Below the pieces are notes generated by a model that did not search any database, was not told where the DNA came from, and worked only from the letters and a program-made list of their open reading frames with translations. Positions 52,791-61,164 of a stretch of 64,000 bases of DNA are shown piece after piece; position 1 is the first letter of the stretch, and each line of letters begins with the position of its first letter. Where the stretch lies: contig JADJBU010000026.1 in NCBI GenBank assembly GCA_016703605.1, positions 558,001 through 622,000 of the forward strand, read 5' to 3'. The position numbers and the translations under genes are program-made. The DNA comes from Candidatus Villigracilis adiacens (GTDB lineage: Bacteria > Chloroflexota > Anaerolineae > Anaerolineales > Villigracilaceae).

Positions 52791-52858
52791 ACCCTGAGCG
52801 GCAGCGAAGGGTCTCTTGGATGGTCGTAGAGATGCTCCGCTCCGTTCAGCATGACATT
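52791..52858. repeat. Palindromic repeat, family C, copy 2
   Basis: GTCACCCTGAGCGGCAGCGAA and the complement of CCGTTCAGCATGAC form a 68-bp imperfect inverted repeat related to 43950-44027. It lies between hutH and the upstream gene, both on the minus strand. Confidence 0.85.
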
Positions 52859-52869
52859 TTTTCAGAAGA

Positions 52870-55023
52870 TTATTTAATACTTATCGGACTTCCACTTCGA
52901 ATCGACTCAACCGCCGCAAACGTGGACTTGGTCACAGCGATGATCTGCTCGTAGGGAATCGGCGGCTCTTTCCCCGCCTTGAGCGACTCAGCGAAGGCAG
53001 CCATTTCCGCCCTCCAGCCTTTATCCTGCGCTCCGCTTTCTGCCTTCCACCTTGCGTTTTCAACGATCTCCAACTTAACATAATCATCCAAAACAGCGAT
53101 CTTCCCCCCACAAAACACCTCCAGCCTCTCCTTCGGCATGGACTTGTCGCCGTTGGCAAGATAATCCACCACGCCGATGGAACCGTCCGCAAAAGTGAAG
53201 GTCATCGAGACATTGTCCTCGCGGTATTTGCCATTGTTCGGCAAAGCATGTGCCGAGACTTTCACCGGCAGCGCACCGACCAGATACGTGAGCACATCAA
53301 TGAAATGACATGCTTCGCCGATGATGCGTCCGCCGCCGATGGCTTCGTCCTGCGTCCAATGATTGGCAGGGATGAAACCGGCGTTGACACGGTAGTGCAA
53401 GTGCTTGGGTTCCTGGAGATTGAAGATGTGAGATTTGAGACTTTGCGCGAGGGGGGAGAAGCGGCGGTTGAAGCCGACGAGTAATTGGTAATTGGTAATT
53501 GGTAATTGTTTTTCGATTTTCTTGAGTTGTTCTGGTGTAATGGCAAGCGGCTTTTCTACAAACACATGTTTCCCAGATTTGAGAGCTTTTACGATCAAAT
53601 CCGCGTGGGTGTCGTGACGAGTGAGAATGGCAACGGTGTTGATCTTCGGGTCGTTGATGATTTCATCTTCGGAAGAAGCAGCATATTGAAAACCAAACTT
53701 CTTGCCGGAATGCTGGGCGTGTAAACCACCTGAAGATGCAATACCAATCAATTCAAAATCTTTGTTATTTTTGAGGATGGGCAATAGTGTGGAGTTGGCA
53801 AAGAGACCAGCGCCTAAAACGCCAAGCTTGACAATGGACGACCCCTGCGGGCGATGGACGATGGAAGGAAATACAACATTTCTTTCTTCTTTCGTCTTTC
53901 GTTCAGGATATGTAAGCAACACAGCTAGGAACGGCTCTTTCTTCTTCCCAGTAATGACCTCATACGCTTTCACCCCTTCTTCAATATCGAAACGATGGCT
54001 GATCAGACTTTCGACCTTCAACTTTCGACTGGAAAGCAAATCCACCACCGCCTGAAAATTACGACCTTCCGTCCAGCGGATGTAACCGATGGGATAGTCT
54101 TGTCCGTTCTCCTCGTAATTGGCATCGTAGCGACCTGGTCCATACGAGCGCGAGTTGATGAAAGCGATCTCTTTTTCGTAGTAGATTTTGCGCGGGAAGT
54201 TCAAACCGACCGCGCCTGTGGCAACGACCTTCGCACGGTCTCTTGCAATGACGCCAGCCAATTCAACGGGGTCGTTGGATGATGTGTCGGCGCAGATGAT
54301 GATACTGTCGAAGCCGCGATTTTGGGTGAAGGCTGAGGCGGCAGATTCTGCCTGGGGACGTGTAACCGCTTCAACGTTAAGAGAAGAAGCGAGCAGGACT
54401 CTCTTCGGGTCGAGGTCAATGCCGAGGACGTTGCATCCCGCCGCAGACGCCAGTTGAATCGTCAATAATCCCAAAAGACCGAGACCGATCACTGCAACGT
54501 TTTCGCTAAGCTGAGTTTCTGCAAGCCGAAATCCGTGAAGCGCAATCGCGCCGAGGGTGGTGAAAGATGCGGATTCAAAATCGACATTTTTTGGGAGCGG
54601 AGTAAGCAGGTTGCGCGGCACAACGTTATATTCGGCATGGACGGCATAACCGCCGCCCGCGCACGCCACGTGCTGACCGACCTTGAAACCCTGCATGTTC
54701 CTGCCAAGTGCCACGATGGTTCCAGCGGAGGAATAACCGAGCGCCATCGGCTGGTCGAGGCGGTTGAAGACGGCTTGCACGGTGGGCTGGATGCCTTCGC
54801 GTTTGGCTTTGTCGAGCGTTTGTTTGACGAGATCGGGACGTGAACGCGCCTTGCCGAGATAACTTTTTTCAGCAAACTCGACGACCATGCGTTCGGTGCC
54901 TGCCGAAACAAGACTCGCCGAAACTTTGACAAGCGCCTGCCCTTCGCGCGGGGTTGGGATGGGAATGTCTTCGACGATGGTTTTGCCGTCTTTGATATTT
55001 TGCAAAAGCTGCTTCATGGGCAA
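52870..55023 (-). CDS. Two-domain oxidoreductase: zinc-type alcohol dehydrogenase plus Gfo/Idh/MocA
   Basis: A 717-residue fusion. Residues about 1-370 are a medium-chain dehydrogenase (GLGLLGLLTIQLASAAGCNVLGID as nucleotide-binding region; the usual catalytic zinc Cys is not obvious). Residues about 390-715 are a Gfo/Idh/MocA dehydrogenase (GVLGAGLFANSTLLPIL, then HVFVEKPLAI and GEACHFIDVL). Such fusions occur near sugar and surface-polysaccharide genes; the substrate is unknown. A heptamer tandem repeat codes for part of the second domain (near residues 506-515). Confidence 0.88.
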   Translation of the reverse strand: MPMKQLLQNIKDGKTIVEDIPIPTPREGQALVKVSASLVSAGTERMVVEFAEKSYLGKARSRPDLVKQTLDKAKREGIQPTVQAVFNRLDQPMALGYSSAGTIVALGRNMQGFKVGQHVACAGGGYAVHAEYNVVPRNLLTPLPKNVDFESASFTTLGAIALHGFRLAETQLSENVAVIGLGLLGLLTIQLASAAGCNVLGIDLDPKRVLLASSLNVEAVTRPQAESAASAFTQNRGFDSIIICADTSSNDPVELAGVIARDRAKVVATGAVGLNFPRKIYYEKEIAFINSRSYGPGRYDANYEENGQDYPIGYIRWTEGRNFQAVVDLLSSRKLKVESLISHRFDIEEGVKAYEVITGKKKEPFLAVLLTYPERKTKEERNVVFPSIVHRPQGSSIVKLGVLGAGLFANSTLLPILKNNKDFELIGIASSGGLHAQHSGKKFGFQYAASSEDEIINDPKINTVAILTRHDTHADLIVKALKSGKHVFVEKPLAITPEQLKKIEKQLPITNYQLLVGFNRRFSPLAQSLKSHIFNLQEPKHLHYRVNAGFIPANHWTQDEAIGGGRIIGEACHFIDVLTYLVGALPVKVSAHALPNNGKYREDNVSMTFTFADGSIGVVDYLANGDKSMPKERLEVFCGGKIAVLDDYVKLEIVENARWKAESGAQDKGWRAEMAAFAESLKAGKEPPIPYEQIIAVTKSTFAAVESIRSGSPISIK
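53481..53508. repeat. Four-fold heptamer repeat inside a coding sequence
   Basis: GTAATTG is repeated exactly four times within the Gfo/Idh/MocA domain, giving QLPITNYQLL in the protein just before the conserved VGFNRRFSPLA strand. The unit is the same as in nearby intergenic arrays. Confidence 0.95.
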
Positions 55024-55204
55024 AAGTATAACGCATCTCGATTACGATCATAATTCCATGTGAGATGGGGCACAAAGGAGGAATGTCACGCTTTCGGTTA
55101 AGGAATTCCTTAATTATTGAAATAATTTTCGGTAAATGCTACTTTATATACAAACAGGACGGCACGCGCCGTTCTATATTCATTTGTCAAAAAGGAGAAA
55201 CATC

Positions 55205-57031
55205 ATGGAACTTGGTGGTTATGCAAACAAGGTTGCCTGGGTCGATCTCTCCGCTGGTAAAGTGGAGTACAAACCCATCGCCGAAGACGACGCCCGAAAA
55301 TACATCGGCGGGCGCGGCTTGGGCGTGAAATACGTTTTCGACAACGGACCGAAAGTGGACGCCCTCTCCCCCGATAACATCCTGTGCTTCATGAATGGAC
55401 CGCTGACCGGCTCCGAAGCAAACATGAGCGGACGCATGGCAATCGTGACCAAGTCGCCTCTCACTGGAACCGTGACTGATTCTCACCATGGGGGCTGGTC
55501 TGCCGCCCGCTTGCGCTGGTCTGGCTTCGACGGGCTGGTGTTCAAAGGCAAAGCCGCCAAGCCCACCTACGCCTACATCCATGACGGTCAACTCGAATTG
55601 CTCGACGCCTCCGAGGTCTGGGGCAAGGGCGTGCATGACACGATCAAACACTTCAAGGAAAAATACGGCGAAAAAGACCTGACCGTCATCGCCATCGGAC
55701 CTGCGGGCGAAAACCAGGTCAAGTTCGCGTGCTGGATCAACGAAAACGACCGCGCCTCAGGACGCGGCGGTACCGGCTGTGTGGGCGGCAGCAAAATGCT
55801 CAAAGCCATCGTCATCAAAGCCGAAAAGACCATCGTCAAAGCCGGAAACCGCGATGCCTGGAAGCCCGCCCACGACCGCGCCCTTAAGAACATCATGGCG
55901 GAAGAAAACATCACCAGCCCGCGCAAAGGCGGTCTCTCCGTCTACGGCACCAACGTGCTGATGAACATCACCAACAGCATCGGCGCGCTGCCCACCAAGA
56001 ACAGCACCGTCACCTCCTTTGGCGAAGGCGCCGAAACCATCGCCGGCGAATGGGTCAACGCCAACATCCTCGTCGATAACCCCACCTGCCACGCCTGCCC
56101 CGTCGCCTGCAAAAAGGAAGTGGAAATCAAGGACGGTCCGTATGCCGGTCTGCGCATGGAATCGGTGGAATACGAACCCGCCTGGTCAGTCGGCGCGAAC
56201 TGCGGCAACTCCGACGCCCGCCTCGTCGCCAAGATGATCGACCTCGCCAACGACTTCGGCATGGACGCCATTGAAATCGGTCATCCGCTCTCCGTGTGGA
56301 TGGAAGCCTCCGAAAAAGGCTACACCAAGGGCGAAGGCAAACTCGCCTGGGGCGACGGCGACGGCATGACCAAAGCCGCCGCAATGGTTGCCAAACGCGA
56401 AGGCTTCGGCAGCGTCCTGGCAGACGGCGCCAACGCCACCGCCGCCTACTTCGGTCATCCTGAACTCGCCATGACCGTCCGCGGACAGGGCATCCCCGCC
56501 TACGATCCTCGTGGTCTCAAAGGCATGGGCATCGGCTACGCCACCTCCAACCGCGGCGCCTGCCACCTGCGCGCCTACACCCCCGCCGCCGAACTCGGCG
56601 TCATGCCCTTCGGCTCGCTCAAGGTAGACCCGCTCGAATGGAAGGGCAAGGGCGAACTCGTCATGATCTTCCAAAACGTCCACGCCTTCTCCGACAGCAT
56701 GGACCTCTGCAAATTCTCCGCATTCGCCATGGGCGGCGAAGAATACGCCATGCAATACTCCGCCATGACCGGCGTGCCCTTCACCGTGGACGATGTCCTC
56801 AAGACCGGCGAACGCATCTACAACCTCGAACGCCACTTCAACAACCTGGCTGGCATCGGCGAAGGCACAGACACCCTCCCCAAACGCTTCACCGAAGAAG
56901 CCTCCACCCAGCCCGGCTCCGTGGGTCACGTCTGCGAACTCGACCAGATGCTCGCCGAATACTACGAAAAGCGCGGATGGGTCAACGGCGTTGTGCCCGA
57001 AGCGAAACTCAAGGAACTGGAAATCGTCTAG
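55205..57031 (+). CDS. Tungsten aldehyde:ferredoxin oxidoreductase family enzyme
   Basis: A 608-residue enzyme from the ATG at 55205, which has AAGGAG upstream; an earlier in-frame ATG lacks one. The [4Fe-4S] ligands are Cys295, Cys298, Cys302 (CHACPVAC) and Cys502 (MDLCKF). YIGGRGLGVKYVFDNGP near the N-terminus and DRASGRGGTGCVGGSKMLKA are pterin-binding parts. AOR-type enzymes oxidise aldehydes to acids with ferredoxin at a tungsten bis-pterin centre. Its neighbours, a MoaD-like protein and a radical-SAM maturase, support tungsten cofactor use. The aldehyde is not identifiable. Confidence 0.94.
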   Translation: MELGGYANKVAWVDLSAGKVEYKPIAEDDARKYIGGRGLGVKYVFDNGPKVDALSPDNILCFMNGPLTGSEANMSGRMAIVTKSPLTGTVTDSHHGGWSAARLRWSGFDGLVFKGKAAKPTYAYIHDGQLELLDASEVWGKGVHDTIKHFKEKYGEKDLTVIAIGPAGENQVKFACWINENDRASGRGGTGCVGGSKMLKAIVIKAEKTIVKAGNRDAWKPAHDRALKNIMAEENITSPRKGGLSVYGTNVLMNITNSIGALPTKNSTVTSFGEGAETIAGEWVNANILVDNPTCHACPVACKKEVEIKDGPYAGLRMESVEYEPAWSVGANCGNSDARLVAKMIDLANDFGMDAIEIGHPLSVWMEASEKGYTKGEGKLAWGDGDGMTKAAAMVAKREGFGSVLADGANATAAYFGHPELAMTVRGQGIPAYDPRGLKGMGIGYATSNRGACHLRAYTPAAELGVMPFGSLKVDPLEWKGKGELVMIFQNVHAFSDSMDLCKFSAFAMGGEEYAMQYSAMTGVPFTVDDVLKTGERIYNLERHFNNLAGIGEGTDTLPKRFTEEASTQPGSVGHVCELDQMLAEYYEKRGWVNGVVPEAKLKELEIV

Positions 57032-57068
57032 TTCAGTGAGAAGTGGTCAGTAGTCAGTGACCAGTAAA

Positions 57069-57105
57069 CAAAAAGAGACGTGTCCAATGGATACGTCTCT
57101 TTTTT
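57069..57105. terminator. Intrinsic terminator between AOR and the convergent genes
   Basis: AAAAAGAGACGT pairs with ACGTCTCTTTTT around an 11-base loop, followed by a T tract on the plus strand and with an A tract on the minus-strand side. Confidence 0.92.
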
Positions 57106-57211
57106 GATTAAAAACCCGCGTCTCTCTTAATCTCGAACCTGCTTCTGCTTCCTCAAACATTTCCCCCCGCTGATAAATTCATCCTTCCTCATTCATCCTT
57201 TATCCTTGCGC

Positions 57212-57469
57212 CTATCCCCCCGCCCTCAACGTCTTCTTTCGGAAGCGCTCGGTAAAGTCATCGGCAACAGCGTCGTCGAGGTCCACCGTCAGCCGAACCT
57301 GCCCCACCGTTAAAGAAAAGAGGCGGAAGGGTTCCATCTTCTCCAGGCGCACCGTCCAGCCTTCGCCCTGGATCAGATTCTCCTCCACTTCCTTCCCGCC
57401 CATCTCCTCAAGATATTCCTTGAGCAAAAAGAACGGAATGCCCCGCATCTCATGGACGATGGTTTTCAT
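57212..57469 (-). CDS. Small partner protein after MoaD-like gene, C-terminal Gly-Gly
   Basis: An 85-residue protein beginning MKTIVHEMRGIPFFLLKEYLE and ending RKKTLRAGG. Its ATG overlaps the stop of the MoaD-like gene (TAATG), so the two are coupled. The family is not recognised with confidence; the sequence looks like a small alpha/beta domain. The terminal Gly-Gly, also found on the MoaD-like protein, is notable. A role in pterin cofactor or AOR assembly is inferred from position only. Confidence 0.7.
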   Translation of the reverse strand: MKTIVHEMRGIPFFLLKEYLEEMGGKEVEENLIQGEGWTVRLEKMEPFRLFSLTVGQVRLTVDLDDAVADDFTERFRKKTLRAGG

Positions 57470-57747
57470 TACCCGCCGCCCACCGGTGGGAAGATATCCA
57501 CTTTATCTGCGGGTTGAATAATGGTGTCGAATTTCTCAGGCAGGTACACCGCCTCGCGCCCGTTGATGAAGAACTTCATATGCGGCAGGAATTTTCCCTC
57601 TGCATCCAGCAGTTCCTTGCGCATGGCGGGGTAGCCCTTCACAAACATGTGTACCAGTTGAATGGCGGTTGTGCCTTGCGGCAGGGTCAACTCCACCGTC
57701 TTTTGCCCGACGATTGGGCGGAGTGTGGCATAGAAATTGACTTTCAT
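57469..57747 (-). CDS. MoaD/ThiS-like sulfur-carrier protein
   Basis: A 92-residue beta-grasp protein, from the ATG at 57747, which has GGAAGAG upstream. MKVNFYATLRPIVGQ starts the fold and ADKVDIFPPVGGG ends it; the C-terminal Gly-Gly is the site of thiocarboxylate formation. MoaD supplies sulfur for the dithiolene of molybdopterin. Clustering with AOR suggests a copy specialised for the tungsten enzyme. Confidence 0.9.
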   Translation of the reverse strand: MKVNFYATLRPIVGQKTVELTLPQGTTAIQLVHMFVKGYPAMRKELLDAEGKFLPHMKFFINGREAVYLPEKFDTIIQPADKVDIFPPVGGG

Positions 57748-57784
57748 AAGCATCTCTTCCATGTCGTTTTCCATCGCTCCTTTT

Positions 57785-58210
57785 CTACACCGGTAAACTC
57801 AATCCGTTTTTTTGCGCCGCTTCGCGCATTTCAAAATCATAGGTTGCCAGGGAAACCTGCGCTCCCAGCAGTTCCTGCCAGGTCAGGGCGCAGGCAAGGT
57901 GGACAGCGTCGTAACCGCGCAAAGCATGAGAGACCGCCAACCCATCCGCGCGGGCGATCAACGATTCATCAATGGCAATGTGCTGGTAGTTAAGCCAGTT
58001 TGCGCGAAATTCATCCAGTGTTTCAATCGCCGCCGCTTCAGGGAGGCGGTTTCCGCGAATGGCGCGCGCGATGGTTGCGGAAAATTCGGCGCGGGTGATC
58101 AATGCCGTCCCAATCATATCCGCATCTTCCATCCACCCAATCACATCGTCCGTGCCTTTCTCATAGATATATCGCTTGATCAAGGCGCTTGTATCCATGT
58201 ACAGGATCAT
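57785..58210 (-). CDS. vapC: PIN-domain toxin, VapC type
   Basis: A 141-residue PIN-domain ribonuclease. MILYMDTSALIKRYI holds the first acidic residue, TRAEFSATIARA the second, RGYDAVHLACAL the third and the end has TYDFEMREAAQ. All PIN catalytic acids are present. It overlaps its antitoxin by 4 bases (ATGA), the usual antitoxin-first arrangement. The pair lies between the AOR-related genes. Confidence 0.93.
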   Translation of the reverse strand: MILYMDTSALIKRYIYEKGTDDVIGWMEDADMIGTALITRAEFSATIARAIRGNRLPEAAAIETLDEFRANWLNYQHIAIDESLIARADGLAVSHALRGYDAVHLACALTWQELLGAQVSLATYDFEMREAAQKNGLSLPV

Positions 58211-58482
58211 TGGCGCAATTCCACAACAAGATCAGATAAAAGGATATCGCTGGAATTCACAAGTTTGGGCTTTTGCACCGACGGCTTTTTTCCGCTCCAT
58301 GCGATCAAACCCGCCTTCTGCAAGTCGCGCACACGATCCATCAACTCCTCGCGGGTGGGGGTCAACTGCGCGATGGGCTTGCCGTGAAAAGTGATGATGA
58401 CGGTATGCCCTTTTTGAACCTTTTCAAGGTAGGCGCTCAAATGCGTTTTGAGGTCGCGGACGCCGACACGGTACTCAGTCAT
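58207..58482 (-). CDS. Phd/YefM-type antitoxin
   Basis: A 91-residue protein: YRVGVRDLKTHLSAYLEKV, then GHTVIITFHGKPIAQLTP, the Phd/YefM DNA-binding fold. The C-terminal half should mask VapC. AAGGAG precedes the start. It probably represses its own promoter. Confidence 0.92.
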   Translation of the reverse strand: MTEYRVGVRDLKTHLSAYLEKVQKGHTVIITFHGKPIAQLTPTREELMDRVRDLQKAGLIAWSGKKPSVQKPKLVNSSDILLSDLVVELRQ

Positions 58483-58530
58483 TCTTTATATCTCCTTGCG
58501 ACTACATTCTATCACAAAGAGGCACATTAA

Positions 58531-58561
58531 AAAAATCCGAAGCCTTGAAGCCTCGGATGGA
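58531..58561 (-). terminator. Intrinsic terminator after the radical-SAM gene
   Basis: On the minus strand ATCCGAGGCT pairs with GGCTTCGGAT (with G-T pairs) around a short loop and is followed by seven Ts. Confidence 0.85.
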
Positions 58562-58579
58562 TGCGCCCCCCACTCAGGT

Positions 58580-59851
58580 TTACGGGCACTGAATAATGCC
58601 CTGCGCCCACAAACACCCGCCGCAGACAGGGGCAACCACATTTCCAAGGCAATCCTCCTGGTTGGTCTCCGAGAGATCGCAGCCGCCGCAGAAGGTGCAG
58701 GGGGCAAAGGCAAAGTTATGCAGGCGTTCGCGGTAGGCAAGATATTCAGGGTCGAGCCATATCTGCTCAAGCATTTTTTCGCGCACATTGCCAATGATAT
58801 GTTTTTGAGCCATGCGCGGCTTGCCGTGCAGGTAACTCATGTGCGTATGCATCAGGGGCCAGCACGGACTGACATCCCCCGTCCACGCAATGGACATGGT
58901 TCCGTTCTCGACAAAGTTGCAGACATCGTTTGCCCCGCCCCAGTTGTTGCCCGCATAACTGACATTCAACCCGCTGTTGAACACTTCAAAGAGGGCGTCG
59001 CGGGTCTCTTCGGTAAAGTCCATTTTGGGCAGGCTGATGCGCGGCAGGTGTTCGGCGTTGAGGTAGGCAATATTGCTGGTGGCGCGGTTATAAAGCCGGT
59101 CGCTTTGCATGTTCTCGGTGGGCGGCTGCAGGTTGCTCACTGAAAAATACTTGGCGCGGATGGATTTGCCGATGTTGATGACCTCGGGCAGGTCTTTGAT
59201 ATTGCGCTTCATGGCGACAAACGCCACGCCGATCTCCGGTTTGGGGTAATGACCCGGCGCGCGCATTTTCACCAGGCGCTTCATATTGGCGACGATGTTC
59301 GGCAGTTCCGCGCCCATGCGCACATCGGCGTAACTTTCAGGCGACGCGCCGTCTATCGAAACCCAGAGCGTATCCAGCCCGGTGTCGATCAACTCGCGGG
59401 ATTTTTTCTCAGTGAGGATGGTGCCGTTGGTGATGAGCTCAACTTTTACGCCAAGTTCCTGTTTGATGCGGCGAATCCATTCGATGGTTTTGACGTGGAA
59501 AAGCGGTTCGCCGATGCCGCCGAAATAGACATCGGGAATCGGGTCCATTTGTTTCAGGGCGTTGAAGATGCTCTCGAAAGTCTCTTCGGTCATGCGCCCG
59601 ATGGGCTGGTCCCAGGCGTTGCGGAAACAGGTGATGCAGTCGAGGTTGCAGGCGACGGTGGGTTCGATGTAAATTTTCGTCAGGTGCGTGATCGGGCGGT
59701 GCATACGGACGAAGTTGTGCCCTTCGTCGAGACGAACCTTCGAGCCGGGATTCAGCCCGTAGCGCTGGGCAACTTCGGGCGGAAGAATGAGGCGTCCGGT
59801 TTCGTCCACTTCAGCCCAGGCGGTTGTATTTTTCACAGAAAGAATGGTCAT
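58580..59851 (-). CDS. AbrB-domain radical-SAM/SPASM protein, tungsten-enzyme maturase type
   Basis: A 423-residue protein from the ATG at 59851, chosen because AAGGAG is between it and an ATG five codons earlier. Residues about 8-50 are a SpoVT/AbrB-like swapped-hairpin domain (EVDETGRLILPPEVAQRYGL). The radical-SAM core has CNLDCITC (Cys68, Cys72, Cys75) and GGIGEPLFH. The C-terminal SPASM region has many cysteines (APCTFCGGCDL, EDCLG, CGGCLW). Families of this type occur with AOR genes and are named tungsten-cofactor oxidoreductase maturases; here AOR is 1.5 kb away. What it modifies is unknown. Confidence 0.87.
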   Translation of the reverse strand: MTILSVKNTTAWAEVDETGRLILPPEVAQRYGLNPGSKVRLDEGHNFVRMHRPITHLTKIYIEPTVACNLDCITCFRNAWDQPIGRMTEETFESIFNALKQMDPIPDVYFGGIGEPLFHVKTIEWIRRIKQELGVKVELITNGTILTEKKSRELIDTGLDTLWVSIDGASPESYADVRMGAELPNIVANMKRLVKMRAPGHYPKPEIGVAFVAMKRNIKDLPEVINIGKSIRAKYFSVSNLQPPTENMQSDRLYNRATSNIAYLNAEHLPRISLPKMDFTEETRDALFEVFNSGLNVSYAGNNWGGANDVCNFVENGTMSIAWTGDVSPCWPLMHTHMSYLHGKPRMAQKHIIGNVREKMLEQIWLDPEYLAYRERLHNFAFAPCTFCGGCDLSETNQEDCLGNVVAPVCGGCLWAQGIIQCP

Positions 59852-59926
59852 GCTGTCTCCTTGCAAAATCCAATAAGACCCATCATATCCGATTTTATGG
59901 GAATTACATGTGACAAAAGTTACCTT

Positions 59927-59955
59927 TTGAGGTGAAAAATGGACGGGTGTATAAT
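59927..59955 (+). promoter_or_regulatory. Sigma-70-like promoter for the M29 aminopeptidase
   Basis: TTGAGG (59927-59932) and TATAAT (59950-59955) are 17 bases apart. Transcription would begin near 59962, downstream of an in-frame ATG at 59932, so that ATG cannot be the start. Confidence 0.82.
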
Positions 59956-59982
59956 CCCGTCATCAAGATCAAGGAGAACACA

Positions 59983-61107
59983 TTGGCTGACATCCGCGTT
60001 TCGAGATATGCAAAAATTTTGGTGGAACATTCCACCCGAGTCAAACCCGGCGACCGCATCCTGCTCGAAGGGACGACCGCCGCCGAGCCGCTCTTGCGCG
60101 AACTGTACGTTCAAATTCTGGAAAAAGGCGGGCATCCGCATTTGATGATGGCGCTGCCCGGCACGATGCCCTTCAGCCAGGATGAAATGTACCTGACCTA
60201 CGCCTCCGACGCGCAATTGGACTTTGTGCCGACGTTCTACAAACTGGCATACGAACAATTCGAGGGGCGGGTCCGCATTCATTCGGCGACCAATACCAAG
60301 GGGACATCGAACATTGACGCGTCGAAGATCGCGCGGCGGGCGAAAGCCACTTCCGTCATCACCGATGCGCAATTCCGGCGCGGGGCGACCGATGAGTTCA
60401 AATGGTGTACCACCCTCTACCCCACCGAAGCGTACGCGCAGGATGCGGGCATGAGTTTGATGGAGTACGAAGATTTCGTCTTCGGCGCGGTCCATGCCAA
60501 TGAAGAAGACCCGATCGCTTTTTGGAACCAGGTGAAGGAAAATCAAAAGTCCGCCGCAGAATTCATGAAGGGCAAGAATCAAGTCACCCTGCGCGGACCC
60601 AATGTGGACTTGACTCTCTCGGTCAAAGGACGCACCTTCATCAACTCGTACGGCACACACAACATGCCCGATGGTGAAATTTACACCGGACCCGTGGAAG
60701 AATCCGTCAACGGTTGGGTGAAGTTTACTTATCCCGCCAATTACGGCGGTACCAGCGTAGAAGGCGCCGAGTTGACCTTCTCGAACGGCAAGGTGACTTC
60801 TGCAAACGCAGCCAAAAATCTGGACTTCCTGCTCAAGACCCTCGATAGCGACAGCCGCTCACGCTACCTCGGCGAGTTCGCCATCGGCACCAACTTCGAT
60901 ATTCAAAAATTTACCGGCAACATTCTCTTCGACGAGAAGATCGGCGGCTCGTTCCACATGGCGCTCGGCAACGGCTACCCCGAAACCGGCTCGAAGAACA
61001 AGTCCGTTATCCACTGGGACATGATCTGCGACCTGCGCGCCGACTCGGAAATCCTTGTGGACGGCGAGTTGTTTTACAAGAACGGGCAGTTTGTGTTTGG
61101 GAAATAA
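59983..61107 (+). CDS. M29-family aminopeptidase
   Basis: A 374-residue metallopeptidase of the AmpS/PepT-like M29 family. The TTG at 59983 is chosen because AAGGAG is six bases upstream and the promoter excludes the earlier ATG. Family marks: TRVKPGDRILLEG, HSATNTKGTSNID, SYGTHNMPDGEIYTGPVEES with the metal-ligand Glu, then GEFAIGTN, and the final HWDMICDLR. It removes N-terminal residues using two Co/Zn ions. Single-gene unit ending in a terminator. Confidence 0.93.
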   Translation: MADIRVSRYAKILVEHSTRVKPGDRILLEGTTAAEPLLRELYVQILEKGGHPHLMMALPGTMPFSQDEMYLTYASDAQLDFVPTFYKLAYEQFEGRVRIHSATNTKGTSNIDASKIARRAKATSVITDAQFRRGATDEFKWCTTLYPTEAYAQDAGMSLMEYEDFVFGAVHANEEDPIAFWNQVKENQKSAAEFMKGKNQVTLRGPNVDLTLSVKGRTFINSYGTHNMPDGEIYTGPVEESVNGWVKFTYPANYGGTSVEGAELTFSNGKVTSANAAKNLDFLLKTLDSDSRSRYLGEFAIGTNFDIQKFTGNILFDEKIGGSFHMALGNGYPETGSKNKSVIHWDMICDLRADSEILVDGELFYKNGQFVFGK

Positions 61108-61133
61108 CGTTTCAGGTTTCAGGTTACAAGTTT

Positions 61134-61164
61134 ACGGGTTGCGCGGAAGCGTGACCCGTTTTTT
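61134..61164 (+). terminator. Intrinsic terminator after the M29 gene
   Basis: ACGGGT-tg-CGC pairs with GCG-tg-ACCCGT, followed by six Ts. It touches the stop codon of the convergent phosphofructokinase gene. Confidence 0.85.
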
